NCBI GenBank assembly: GCA_039000515.1
Contig: JBCFYV010011164.1
Span: 42,950,288 to 43,014,287 of the forward strand
DNA length: 64,000 nt
Direction: 5' to 3'
Source: Timema cristinae
Taxonomy: Eukaryota; Arthropoda; Insecta; Phasmatodea; Timematidae
Notes under the pieces: generated by a model
The model's input: only the letters and a program-made list of their open reading frames with translations
Told to the model about the DNA's origin: nothing
Databases searched by the model: none
Translations under genes and position numbers: made by a program
In this document: in pieces, positions 13,801-28,800 of the stretch
Layout: every line of letters starts with the position of its first letter
Position numbering within the stretch: the first letter of the stretch is position 1

Positions 13801-16800
13801 TGTTTTATAAACATTAGTTCTAGCACTCATTGGTAAATCTATCTAATGCACACTTGTTCTGAAAAGCTAAAGTTTCAATGATTAGAGAAGTCTTAAGTTT
13901 AATGTTTAAAGATTCTCTTCACTTGGTTGAGAATTATGCCCATGGTTAGACAATAATGAAGATCGTTTGTTCAGGTGTTTCCTAAGAATCTCCAATACTG
14001 CGTGCAAACTGCAGTCCTGAAGTACTTGAAGCTAAAGTCAGAGTTGCAAGGATGGAGTGAGGTGGGGGGATTGTTAGATGTCCTTGAAGTTCCAGAGATA
14101 CAGGCTGTTGGGGGTAAGTGGCAAACTTAACGGCTTCACTCCCCTAAACCCCCAAAAAGTTTGAGAATTGTGTAGTTGATAACTCTTCTAAGAAAAACAG
14201 TTTTATAGATGGGAGAAGGCACAGGAACAAATAACTATAGTTAAAAGTTAGATTTTTAAAACTCACTGCCATCACTTAAAATAAGGAATGTTATTGTTAA
14301 AAAAAAAAATTAGGGTAAACCTTATGGCGAAAAAATATTGCAAGAAACATAATAGTATATACTTAAAGAACACAAAATAGAAATATGGAATGTCAGAAGC
14401 TTGTACCACGGAAAATTAAAAATGGTAGTGAAGAAAATGAAAACAGAAATTTGATATACTCAAGTGGATTGGTAGGAGACATTTCAATACTGAGGGATAT
14501 ATGGCATATTACTCGTGTCTTGAGGAATGAAGAAAGTGTGGCTTTTATAGTGACAAGTTATGTAGATAAAAGTGTTAGAATAAAACTATTAGCGATCGAA
14601 TAATCTTAAGAACTAATGCCAAGCCAAAAAATCTCTTATGGAAGTGTTCATTCTTACCTCAGAAGCAAGAGATATATTTATAAATAGTCATTTATGATGA
14701 GTAGCAAGATGCATTAGACAAAGTATAGCAAAAATTCATGTTGCCTATATAATGGGAGATTGAAATGACCCAGTTGGGAAGGAAAGAATAATACATAACA
14801 GGTAGTTTTGGACTCGGAAGTAAGGAATGTGATGGGAAACATATTAATGGAATTCTGTTCTGGAAATAAATTGTAGCTGATATAATGTTAATAAAACTGG
14901 AAGTTTTTTTATATATACCTGGACCTTGTCAGGTGGTAGAAGTTAAAACTAAATTTTATTTTAGTGAAAGCAAGTTAATTAAAGATATCTTCAAATCCTG
15001 AAACTGATTGCAGTACTGATCATAAATAATTGATTAAATAAAAGTGAAACTGAAAAGAAACCCGCCAAAAGAAAGGATTTTGATAAAATATAACATGTAA
15101 GTAATCCTAGATTCATACATTGATTCAGTTGGTAAAGGATTGATGGAAATAGACAACACTAATGATATATAACAGACATCAGAAACGAAAGAGACATTAT
15201 AATGGAGGAAGCAATTGCACAAATATCGGTGAATAAAGAGAGTTGGTCAACGGTTGACACCATTAGAATTGCTGAGGAAAGTAGTGTGAAAAGTGCTGGC
15301 GATAGAGAAAGTTACATAACTGAATAGTTTTTCAGTAGAAAACGTGACTAAAGATGTTTCCCAGTGAATGATGCGAGGAAATTGAGAGCAGCAGCAGATG
15401 TAGACCAAAGGAAATGTTTGAATGCACAAGGAACATCACAAAATAATTAAAGCCTATAATTGGGTCAATAAAGGACAAATGGAATAGTCCATATTACTAC
15501 AAATAAGATATTGAATACAGAGGAATAATACACTAGTTAACTTCATAAAACGTTGCTAGCATTGTGGCCAATTTTGATGAAGACGATGAAGATGACCTGC
15601 AAATCAGGGCCTATTGGGTGTATAAAAGACTAACTTAAGAGAATGCAGACCTAATCTCAACTGAGTAAATCAAAGTTCTAGGAGAGGAAGTTATATATAT
15701 AAAAAAAGTAGAATTATGTAATTTTAAATGGATATATACTCAGTTGAATTATATATATATATCTCACTTCCATTCCTTTTTCCAACTTGAGTGATCTTCA
15801 CTCTTTGATTTTATTCAGTAAAGCTCAAGTGAATTTCTTGAGAAATATAGCCAAACTTGAATTCAAATAGAAATATATACTTAAAATAATATTTAGTATA
15901 ATTAAAATAGTTTAAAATTAATGTTAGGTAACTTAAAATTAAAGTAATAGATCAGTTTTTCAAATAGCATTAATATGTTTTTCAATGCAAATAACAAATA
16001 CCATCAACATATTAAACCAAACATATTAAGAAAGAAAAGAGGAAAGAAGGGAAAATAATTGTCCTCTATAGTCATAGGCATCATTGACTGCCCAAAGGAA
16101 ACATTTGCTCTAAAATAACATAGTGGGATGTAACTTTAAAAATGAAGCTTACAACAGATACGGCACAAGTCTTGGAGTGCCAAATCATTCTTAGAAAGAA
16201 TTTTAGTTTTTGGACATGTTTCTTTTTATTCAGACACACTTACCGCACAGTAGTATTTAACAGGCTTGAATTTGCCAAGCCTTGAACCTCTAGTTTGAAC
16301 CATTAAATTCAGGGCTCAAGCTTAAAGTTAAAATATTTGAAGAAGACTTTAATCTGAACTAGTGGATTTAATTTTTTTTTTACCATTGTTAACTCATTGA
16401 CACCCTAATAGTTTTAATAACTACAGGCTTTATATCCATCACTAACAATGGATAATAATGATATGAGAGCTGAACAATCTTTCAGGATATGTTTTGGCCA
16501 GTTTCCCTGAGGGTTATATCGATAGAGCATCATTCAGAAGAGATATATTGGAGTCAATTGGACAATTAACTCTTCCAGAGCTACTACTGGCTACAAGTGG
16601 CAAAAATCCTAAGGCGTTAGCCAACATTTCTCTAAAACATCTGGTAAGTTAACTTAAAATTAAACCTTAAGGTTGGTAAATACTAGTATCACTGATTTGT
16701 AAGTCGGATAACTATGACACAATTGATTAAGCAGATAATTAACATTTGTCTCATTTATACTGATTTTGAATTATGCATGAAGTCTGGAATTGGTGACTCA

Positions 16801-19800
16801 ACAGTATTTAGCTGGCTGGTAAACAGTTTGTCTTCAGCACTGTTAGAAGGGCTTGAGAACGGCCGTCTTTTGTTACAGGTGAAATACCGAAGTTTGGCAA
16901 CACTTGAGACTGGTCAACAACACAATGTGCAGTATTGTTGATTTAGTTCATTTTGTTTTACTGTAAGAGATGCTTGTTTCTTGTGGGATTTACTTGATTT
17001 GAAATTTTATATGTTCATGCTTTTATTACATTTTGTTTTGGCTCATAATGCAAAACAGTCTGTAGATAAAAAAATTGTGTTATAGTTATATTAAGCTGAA
17101 TTTATTCCAGAATCCCAAGCCTGATACATTTTTGGTATGCTTGCTATAAATGGTTTGTTCTTTTGGAATTTAGTTGTTGCATTGAAATTTTAGTTGTAAA
17201 TGAAAGATTCAAACGACAGTGCTAAAAAAAGCTTGGTTTCTAAATACTTTTTGTTAGGATCCAGATTTAGATCAATTTATAAAAAAACTGTTTCTGTGGT
17301 AATTCCTTGAGTGAATTATTTTCTTTTCTTTGGTTTTGTAAACACTTAAAAATGTATTTCTTATCAACTAAACCAAGTATAGGTTAAACTTCGCAGTTAA
17401 AATTTTTGTTTAGCAAAGAATAGTTATGGTTAACAAAAGCAATGTTGCAAAATAATAAATCCAAACGCTAGTGTTTCAAGCATTTACATAAAGAACTCTT
17501 AATTTTATTAAAATATTTCTTCATGGAGTTAGCTACACCAGGACATGGGAATTGAATCTGGGATCTTTGGATTAGTGTCTTTGAACCACTACCCTTTCGT
17601 AAGTTTCATGACAATATTCTAATCATTTTTTGAATGGTACATAATCCTAAGAACTACATAGCAGTCTTATTTAAAAATTATTTAATTGTTTATTTGTTGT
17701 ATTTTTCAACCTCTGGAGTATTTTTGTTTAATGATATACCTAAAACATGTTTAAATTAATTGATAATATCCTTGAAAGTGACTAATCAGTTTTTAAATGA
17801 AGAAAACTGGCGTCACATAATTCTCCATAAGAACCAGCACATCGCTAGACCTTATATCACTACAAGCAGTCTCCACATTTAACACTCTGGTGTAAAGGTG
17901 TTCTGAAGATAGTGATAGTGAAATATTGAGAGGGTTGGGAGAGTGAAGTATAAATTGAGCACTGGATTCTAGAAACAAACTTAACTGTGAGCGAATATTT
18001 TAAGAGTGTGAAAACTAGGGAAAATGTAGAAGGAAAATTTTAGAGGCAATCTATCCAAATTTGTATGGAACGAGTGCGAACAAATTTAGGAAAAACGTCC
18101 TTACTAAACCTAACCGGGATTTGAACTCCAATCTCCGCATCAGCAGGCAATGGCTTGAACCATTGAACCACCGGATTGGGTTGTATTTCAAAATTAAATT
18201 ATAATTTCTTGGTATTTGGCGATTTGTGCAGATTAAATCAAGTTTGACATAATTTTTAGATAACATACTAAGAGCGTGTTAAGTAGAATTTTTAAATTTG
18301 AAGTGAACTATAATAAAATAAATAAAATATTCTTGAAGCTGAATCAGTTTGAATATTTTTTGTTTTGATTTAAACATATTCTATTGTAATGAATCAGATA
18401 GCCGAAGCTATCATCTATGCATTTTAGTGAGGCTAGCACCTCTTAGATATCATATTCTATTGTGTTTATTTATAGCTTTATGCACTAAGATTACATGGGA
18501 AAAGTTTTATTTTGATTTTTTGTAAAAATCATTCTAATCAGATAAATTCACAACATTCAATTAATTACTCTAAAGAATTTTTTCCATGTAAATATTAATT
18601 TTTATGTAGGCCTAGATAAAAAGTCAAAATGGGATTAATTGGCCATAAATGGAGTATCTAATATCTTAATACTTTTAATAGCAAAGCTCTATAATAACAA
18701 AGCCAGAATATTTTTCAAAGCAAATTCAAACTGACATTTGTTTTGAAGCCAAGATTAGGTTTCAAAGCTTCACACACCCCTATAATACACAATGTTCTAT
18801 CTGCTTCAGAAAGGTGGGCTTGTTGGGGCAGTCTGGGACTGAAGAGTTATTGAGTTTGGGAAACCTTGCTCACTTCCTGGAACCTCTTGAGGTAGAGGGC
18901 ATTGACCCAGCAGCATTTAAACTATGGCTGGAGCTGGAGATTGTGTCGAGGACTGTGTGCATGCCGTCCTCTGCTCGTGAGGCTTGGTTCAAACTTGTCA
19001 AACTCGCATTCGGGTGAGTTCTTTGTTTGTGATTTACAAGAACTAGAGTACCGGTAGTGTAAAAGTATAGACTGGGTTATTTCACACTTTTTGTTCCTGT
19101 GATTGCATATTTAATTTCTAATACACTTTGTGCCCCCAAAATTGATACTGCATAGTGAACGTTCTAAAAGTTCTATGATCTATATAAAAAAAGATAAAAA
19201 ATGATTTATTAAGGAGTGGCACAAGGGAGCGCTAGTAATTTTAGTTTAGCATTGAAATGTTTCGGCCAAAATAGAGAAAATATTTATCCAGTAGCAACTT
19301 AGTTTTCTGCACATGCTAATATCAACAGATCTTGAATATCTGTCAAGGTTGTCCTGGAATTTTGTCAACATTCTTTCTTTATTAAAATGTTTTGACAAAA
19401 TTCCAGGACACCTTTGACAGATATTAGATCTGTTTATATTAGCATGTGCAGAAAATTAAACTCTTATGTTGCTACTGAAGAAATATTGATTAATTTTTGC
19501 CAAAAAATTTATATTCAACAAAAACTGTAAAAATACTTGCGCTCCCTTCTGCCGCACCTTAATAAGTTAAATGAGAATATATTTTTTATCCCACGCATGC
19601 ATGTGTGTAAGTATACTTTTTAAATGTCACACCCCCCCCCCCCACCCCGCTCTAAAGTTTACTGTGTACCCCCAAGTTGAATATCACTTGTGCAAAATCA
19701 TGGTTGAAAATGAGGGCTATGGCCAGTACTGAGTATATTGTAGCCTTCTTAAACAAACAAGTGGATCTACATTACATATGTTTCATCAGTAATCGAAGGG

Positions 19801-22800
19801 ATGAACTAGATATCATCCATATTGCCCCGATCACTTTTTTAGTGGACGTTTAATCTGCCATCAACAAATCGCTAAACATATTTTTTTATAAACTCTTTTA
19901 AAAAGTCTCATGTTGAGTCTGCCATATTCTCCTTGTCATAGTAAACAATGTGAATGTTAATTAACCTGGTACTATTTCTCCAGCCCCTCCAACACTTGGA
20001 GTGAGACCACACTGTCAACCTTAGGAGACTTTCTGGCATGTGTTCCTGGAGCACAGTTAGATGAAGTGCCTGCGCAGAGTTGGGTAGCTGCTGCAGACAC
20101 CCTCGCAGAAGAGACTGGCTACCACGCAGAGATGGAGTGGCCAGGGGTGGAGGGGAAGCTCATGGTTGTAGAGGTAATGCATTCAAACTTTCCAGGTATT
20201 ACCTTTAGCTAATCTAACAATTTTAATTGTTGCCCCTTTAGAGGCACCTATCTGTATCCTGTCATTCTTATTACTATGTTATCAACTTTTTGATTCTCAT
20301 TTTGGAGGCAAGGTCCACTACTCCTTTCTGAAGAGTCTTGATAAAAATATGTTAACGGGTTGACTGGTAACTACTAGATTTCTTTAGAAGCTACCACTGG
20401 CAATTGGGAAGGTCTGCTTTGGTGGTTGCATGTAATGCAATAGATTACTTATCAATGAGAGATTGTAGTTTGAATCCAGGTTGGTTGGACTTAGGATAAT
20501 GTTTTCTAAATAGTTTTATACTCTCCCACATTCACATGTGGGTACATTTAATCTAAATTTAACGCTACTCATCCCTCACTCATAAGGGTAATAAGTACAT
20601 ATGCGTGTGACCCGAATGGGTAATGTGTGGAAAAAAATAAGTGAGAAGTTAGGTCATCCTCTTCTCATTATGAAAGCATTTTTTTTTTTTATCTTCCATC
20701 CATCAAACATATATATCATGTCATAAAAGTATACATGGAAACTTAAAAATTAGAATATATAAATATTTAGTGGTAAAAAAGTGTCTTGCGTGTTTCACAA
20801 TCCTCTGGTAATTTCCGATAGAAACCATAGATTTTCTTTAAGGGGCAGCCATAACTAGGTACTTGTTTCACACTTTACATTGCTGTCATCGGACAGTGTT
20901 TTTTCATTGTAAAAAGCCATATCATTTGTTTCTATAATAATTATATCCGCCTTTCCTGTACCTTCTTCATAAAATATAATTATATATTTATTAGTGTCTT
21001 CCTGGTAGTAACAAGATAATGTGGTTGTAACAGTAACAAACAACACCAGCAGGGCTGGAATTATTTTTTTATTAAAAACCTTAAAACCATATTATAAAAA
21101 TATAGAACATGTATCTCAACTGTGTTTTTTAAAACATGAAATTTTCATAGTTAATTTAATATTTGCAACATAGGTGTGAACTAAATGATTATAGTCTTTG
21201 CTATACTAGATTGATGCTTTTATATATTGATAACGGAAAGTTTCCTTTTTAAGAGGTGCTCCATCAATGTAGCTTAATTTTTATGTTTGATTGAACTTTG
21301 AAAGGGATTTTATATATTAATAAAACTTATATGTTGAATATTTTACTAGATAAAGGGTGATATTTACGTCATCATCTAAGGCTTTAAAATAAAACTATAT
21401 TGAGATTAAATATTTTCTTATTAGATCTATTAAATTTATTAGTATTTTCTTTAATTTGAACCGATCATAATATCTAACAAATGACCCCAGCTCTAAATCT
21501 TCCTGAAAGAAATAATAGGCAAGGGATAACAAGAGAAGTATTTATTAGATATATAAATCTAACGTGTACAATGGGCTAGACCAAATTGAGTAGTCATTTG
21601 GGAATGGTGAGATGTTGGAATTAGAGTTGAAAATAAAACATGTAGAAGGTAGTTTGATAAGTAGCAAGGATAGTTTCTGAATATAAAGGTAAAGTCAGAA
21701 ATGTGCCCAGCGGGCCAACAATAATCCAAATTATCTAAACAATAGGGATACAGAACCTTTAATATCATTTAAAATAAGAAAGTAACCTTCATATTGAATG
21801 GGGGCTGAATCTAATTCTAATTAAAAGTTCTAGCCATTATGTGGCTCGTTTACAAATGACTGCTAGTTACTAAATCGGCCTGAAAGCAATATCAATATTA
21901 AGAATTGACTGTGGCAAACAATGCCATCTACACACAATAAGTAAACCATCGATATATACAGCAAGCACCCACATTAATACATCTTAAGGAATTACCCCCG
22001 CCAAGGGGAGAAACAGTCACTACATTAAGTTAAAAGGAAAAAAATTACCTGTAAAGTTATAAGTTATAAGTTAAAAATGGCTCCACTAAAGCCGTGTTAT
22101 TAAATTTAGTGAAAACATTTTAAACTTAAAGCAAAATTGATTTAAGATATAAATTTAATGTTTAAAAGATATTTTCATAGATAATGGATTTAGGCCGAGA
22201 GGGAATTTAAAAGAATGAGCAGACTAAGATTCCCTGATAGTGTCGCTTACCTCGCCGAAATCGGCGAAATAATGAATACAGGCATAGATTAAATCTGGCC
22301 ATATGCAGCACTATACAATGGTCACGTGGACAGTGGATCAAAGGACAGGGAGGTGGAGAGGGCACAGTGTGGCACTGGAATCCACTGGAAGATTTGAGGC
22401 TAGTCTCATCACCTGTAGATGGAGCTCTGAGGAGGTGGAATAAGTGAGAAAGATCGCCTCCCTTCATTTTCTTGGAGGTGTGCACCACCGCGTAGGTGTG
22501 GGCATAACAGCCTTTGAAAGTATAACGCTGATATGTGAGCTGGTGATATGTAGGCGAAGTTGGAAAGGGGGTGTGTCTCCGTGGGTGGTGAGGTGAGTGT
22601 AACATGGTTACAATAGCATATTTGAATGCAACTGTGCAATACCATTACAAACCTAAACCCAACATTATTCCAAACACTTTTTTTTAAATCTTTTACTTTT
22701 TTTGTATACCATTTGACCTCGGTCTTAGGGTAAAGTGCTCACCTCGGAACCCTGTTTGTGATTTCAAACCCAGCCAAGGTAGAAACTTTTCTTGAGTGAT

Positions 22801-25800
22801 AAAAATCCATAGCACAACTTTCTTCAGAGGGAAAGTAAAGCCGCTGGTCCTATGTTGATTGTGGAATGTAAAAGAACCCTGGAAGGTATGGGAAAATATG
22901 TTTACAGCAAAAACTCGTGAGCCTTTTACTCTCGTTAATAGACATTCTCGTGTGCTGATAGAATCAGCAGGTTCACTAAGTCCACAATAAATACCTCTGA
23001 TAAATGACTTGTTTTTGATATATGTACTATATCATAACATATTGAAAATTACACATTTGTTTGCGAATGAACTGCAAATATCTTTTTTTGTTGCTAAAGG
23101 TGTGTGCTCAGCATATACTGTTGGGCCAAAAAGAGCGAGAACTATACAATACTGCAGTAAGAGGTTTGATTCGCCACTACCTACTTGCTGCTCAGGGGCT
23201 AATGTCCACTGTGCATTCGGCGAGTTTCTTGATATCACAGAGCACTCAAGTCCTCTCCTTTGGTCGAAGGCTTGTACCTCTGGAGAGACCCTCGATGGCT
23301 GTTGAAGTGTTAGAGATAGAGGAGGAAGTAATTCCACAACCAGGTGAGAGGTTCATTCAAACAATTTAGTTGTAGTTGATAGATCAAACTGTATACAGAG
23401 TAGTTGTTAGAACTGTATTTGATAAAGAGCCGGATTCAAATCTGTAGAGGATCTGGGGATGGGAAAAATTGGAGGCCCAACATTAAATAAATTCTTTTTT
23501 TTTAAACATTTAACCTTTAATATTTTACTATTTATGTTTATAAAATTAACTTTAAAAGCTCAAGTCCAAAATATTATTTAAATAAGCCACTCATGTCATT
23601 GTATTAAATAAATTATGTTTAGAACAAAACCAACTAAAAACAAATGAAATGTATTATAATCTTAAATCATCTCCCAATTCAAAGTTTTGGGTGTGGTTAG
23701 TGAGCACTCTCCCTAATTCTATCTTATACAGTTCTCTCATGGATAGTAATCTCAATTTTGTCCTCTTTCTTTTAAGTTTTTCTTTACTTGCACTATCCAT
23801 CGCATCCTTAAGCCTTGTTCCCATGACCTGTTGTATGGCATGTCACGAACAGTTCGTGGTTTGTAGATTGGCGAGCCTAACCATTCCCACATGTGGTTTG
23901 CTCTACTCATGTCTGTGGATGGGGTAGGTGCCTAGGCCAATACTGGATCGTCATCAGATGAACCACAGGCTTTTGATGTTTAGAGCATTTGTCGACAATT
24001 CACGGGAACACCCAAGCTGTACCAAGCTGACGTGCATTTATCGGTCCCACGAAACCTGTGATAATGCAATCTAAAAGCTAAATCCATCCAACACATGTAG
24101 TGCGAATGGGCCTTAAGTCTTCCAACTGATCTCGTCCTGTTTACTTTCATTTCAGAGTAGTGTTCTTTCTTCCTACCATTCATTTATTGTAAATGTCCAA
24201 CCCACTTTAATCTACCTCTTCTAATTGATTTTAGCACACTCCTATTTGCTCAAGCATCCTTACTATTGGTCACATTCCTTATCCTTTCTCTTTTAGTTTT
24301 TCTAAACATTGATCTTATGAATTCATTTTTGAGGCTTGCAATTAATTGTTCTCTCTGTTGATGGTATGTCTCTAGAGGGCTTAAATCAATATGACTATAG
24401 ATTAACAATTTTTATTATATTTACCGCAGGGTCTACTCCCAGAATAAAAACAGTCACTAAGGCTGTAATTGAAGATAAAATGCAAATTGAATCATCAATT
24501 AAAACTCCCGTAAATAGCACTGTTTTACACTTGGCCGATGGGAACCTGAAAATACCCGGCTCTGTTGCTACCAGCGAGTTTACACATGGCTATGGGGCTC
24601 AGAATAGCTTCTTGGTGTCCGTTGTATCTCCATTGACAGCTAGTGAACCAACATCTGGTTTGACTTTAAAACGGAGAAATCGTCGAGGAAAATAATCAAG
24701 TTAACAATTTAACTGAGGTTAATCAGGATGGTGTCTCAACACAGAGAGCAACCGGAAAAGAACAGGTTCAACAAGTAAAAGGTAAGTGGATATTTATATT
24801 AAGAGTGATAGTGAATGGTAAGTTACATTAGTGGGCCATTGCATAAGAGTAGTTTTGTCAGAGGAAGGAGGGGATTGGGCATTTGTAGATGAACAAAGAT
24901 GAGGGGTGGTTAAGACCTGAGGGCTACTTACATGCAACATTTTTCCCTTATACCTGAACCAAAAACATTTAACTATTTTTATTACAAATTTGTGAGAATA
25001 TACACTAAACTAAGTGAAATATTTAATTGATTCCTATAGTAAAATAAAATATAATAATCTAATTTTTAAACTTGCTTATGTCAACAGGAAGTACTATCTT
25101 ATCCAAAATAAACCCATATATTACAAAAGTTACACGAATACCGAGTTCAAATACTAGTATTTACAGGCTACATGGATTCTAAAATTTTGGGAGATATCCA
25201 TTTGGACACTAAAGCATTACCTTTGTAAAAATTAGTTGCTTATTTTTAGCTTTGATTGAACACACTGGTTTGTGTAATGTCCACATTTAAATGACCATGA
25301 AACTATTTAGTTTTAATCTAGTTTTAAAATTGAATCAAAACAGATTTATATCTTACCCGGAGGACAATCATAAAATCTGTCTCATAAGCCCACACATGTA
25401 GTGGTAAATATATCCGCTAAACTGTCTGATGGAGCGCTTGTAAAAGGTAAGACAGCTGTATCAATAATTTCACTCTTCTCTTAATAATCTTAGCTATGCG
25501 ACTCTTATTATTGTGACATCCAGATGTGCCGCAGAAGTACAAAGTAGTGCTGTATAGGGTGTACTATGGCCCAATATAACATTATGCATCAAACTGGGTG
25601 ATGAAGGAAAGGAATAAGAGCAGGATAAAGGCATGCGAGATGAAATTTCTGAATAGTAGGTTGGGAGTAACAAGGATGGACCTCTGCAGGATAGGATAGA
25701 AATGGTGAGATTGAAGTGGTATGAACATGTGAAGAGGACAGCAGAAGGGAGGATGCTCGAAATGTAGGTGGCAGGTGGGAGGCCAAGAGGAAGATCCAGG

Positions 25801-28800
25801 GCCAGGTGGATTGGGCTGGCGTGGAGGAAGAAAGGTGTTGGGAGGACAGAAGTAAATGGAGAAACTTATGTTAGAGAAAGGCCCTACCAGTGGCAGGAAA
25901 CAATCCATGATGATGGTAACAGCTCAGAATGTCAATAATTCACAAACTCTGCATTTTATTTGTCAGTATTTTTTATTGAAAACTGATTTGGTTTTAAGTG
26001 ACATTGGATTGGATTAGTTTCGAAACTTCACACACCCTACACATCCAATAAAATATGGCTACATCCTATCCTGCCCCAAAGTTTGTTGCATAAGTTAAGT
26101 AAAAATAATGTTTGTGGTGTGTTTTGCAGCTAATGTTAACATGCCCAGAAGCAAACGTGATCATGGCAGTGTTCTAAGGTCCAAGGTAAAGACCACCACT
26201 GGAAGGGGACAGTTTTTGGAGCCAGTAGGACTCGCTAGCACCACTTCTTTGCCATCAATGACATCTGGCAAAGAAACAAAGGTCAGAGTAATGAATTTCC
26301 TCCGTTGAAGTGTGAGTACTTGAGATCTGAAATACTCAAACATTTCCACATCACTAAGGGAAGGACCTACATGATTGGTAGAATACTAGTGCTATCTTTT
26401 AAACAGGTGTGACCATGTATAGTCGGTACCATATCAAAGTGACTTCGGGTTTTTGTATTTCTTAATTGCTTTTAAATTTAGGGGTGACCTGGTGGTCTAG
26501 GGGTAAGGTGTCTGACTTCTGTGCTGGGGTCCGGGGTTCAATCCTCGGTCTCGGCACAGATTTATCTGATTTCCAAACCCTTCCTACACCTCTGACAAGA
26601 CATCTTGTGAATGTGTGGAATGCCAGGCCTCCACTGTGGTTCGGATTCCACGTTAAACTGTAGGTCTTCCATTTCATCTCACAATCACCCTACCATTACA
26701 CATTAGCGTAAGTGCGTACAACCCGAATGGGTAGTAAGACGCGGTGCTAATAATAATAATAATTTTAAATTTACGGTCTTATGTTTAACATAACTCGAGC
26801 CCCACTTGGCAAACACCATAAATACATGGGAAGCATTCAACACTCACAACCATCACTTTAACACTGCCGAGATGAACTGTCGACTGACTGTTACTGACTT
26901 GACGTTAACATGTGATAAGGACTGTAGCATGGGGTTCTTCAGTGCTGAGTCAGGAGTTTGTTGGTCTTCGAATAGCGCTGGCAAAGCTTAAAGTATAATT
27001 TCTAAATAAATAGTGATGATTTTAGTTATAAGTGGGTGTTCAGTGACCTGGAAAACAGGGAAATGTCAGGGAATTTGATCAAATTTCTGGAATTTTCACA
27101 TATTCATTAAAAATTTTACACAATTTTCATTTACAATAGTCAAAATAACATTTTTCTTTTAGTTAATCACTGTGAATCTCTTTTAACACAATTGAGTATA
27201 ACTTACTAGTTTTAATTCTCAAAACCAACATGTGATTTTTGCATTATCTACACCTCTCTGCACATTTTTAGCCAAAGTTGTCATGTCTTTGCGCATATGA
27301 GGGAATTCGATTACACTATTAAAAGAAGAAACTAAAAAAGAATGTGTCTAAAAACTATTTTAAACTATACTGGTGTACTAAATAGGATCTAACTGAAACT
27401 AACTTAGAACACACAAATACATAGGCTACAATAGCCCATTAATTTAGACTGAAATTCTTGAACGCCATCAAGTGATACAATTTCAGATTATGTATGTGTC
27501 TAGAAATATAATTGCATTCTTTTATTAGGATCGTAAATTAAATAATGTTTGTAATATTTAGTTACTGGAAAAGTTGGAAATTGTCTTTGGAAAACCTGGA
27601 AAGGTCAGGGAATTTTAAAATATAGTTTGCCTGGACACCCTGTATAATAATTTTCTAATATTATTTAAAAAAAAGCTTAATACAAAAGGAATATATTGAA
27701 AAGATACCAGTGAAAAGTGCGTTAATTAGTAATCAGAGCATAGACTTCCAAGTGGTTTTGTTTACATCAGGTCTCTGCTTAGGATGAATCAATTATCGCT
27801 GCTAAACGTACTTTACATAAATTTTCTGATAATTTTAAACTAACATATTATTACTATGAGCACATTAATAAGAGTTATCTGAATAACTGCTGAGGTATAT
27901 ACTTGATGTTCCCTGAAAATGGCAAATGTGTCGAAATCAAATTTTTACGTGAAATTTTGTTATGTTCTCAGTCCTTTCCTTTCTCAGATTGGAATTGAGA
28001 TAAACTAATTTATAGCACAGACTGCATAGGGCTACATTTAGTCCCAGAGTGAGCTTTGAACGCTTACCAGCTCCCATGGGTTTCTTAGATATACAATTCT
28101 ATATATATTAGCCTGTATTAATACATGTTAAGAGTGGTTTTGAGTTTATTAAATTTAAACACCTATAACATCTCATAAAAAACTCTAAAAATGAGATGGA
28201 ATAGTTTTAATAAATGGTTGCTTTATGTATTAAAGTGGTGTTTCCTTACAGATATCATGTGAGGTGATAAGAGCGGTTGGTCCCTCTGCTGGTCTGGCTG
28301 TGACCGAGCAAGATCTTGAACTTCTGACACTTGTGGAGCTGGAAGACTGCTTGGACGCTCTTGCTACACTCAAGTTACCTCTGGAGCTCAAGAAGAAAGT
28401 ATGGGACTTGGCTCGCAAGGTGACTATTTATACTTTAATCATTGTCGCCTCTTTGAACGAAGAGAGATGGTGTGTCTCATTCTCTTATACTCTTAAAGGT
28501 TGTTTCAGTACCAGCTTGTCATATTGAAAAATTCTTTAAATACTGTATTTATTTAAAAATAGTTAGTTTTAATCAGTAGTCAAGACACCTTAGCTTAGTT
28601 GGTAGTGTCTACCTTCTGACCTACCCTGGATTCAAGTCCCGGTATGGCCGAAAATTCTTCCTTTATAAAAATATGGGCTTACCTTAAACCATTGATAAAT
28701 CAACTGCAGGGGACTGGGTTTTGTGCTTGTCCTACTTTTTAAGTTAGAATATAAGGCATACGACAGGCCTAGCAAGGCTATAGGAAAAATATGACTTTAA

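Noticed and set aside
18085..18180. Functional tRNA gene
   Set aside because: A- and B-box-like signals are present, but the stems do not pair well and the flank continues as a SINE.
22207..22645. Pro/His-rich minus frames of 132 and 78 codons
   Set aside because: They overlap each other, show low complexity and no domain, and lie in a GC-richer patch where stops are rarer.
23009..23337. Overlapping frames of 98 and 101 codons at 23.0-23.3 kb
   Set aside because: They are shadows of exon n, whose frame has matching splice sites and phase.
26466..26663. Open frame with [10 protein letters not shown], also at 58671-59003
   Set aside because: Both are chance translations of the same SINE.
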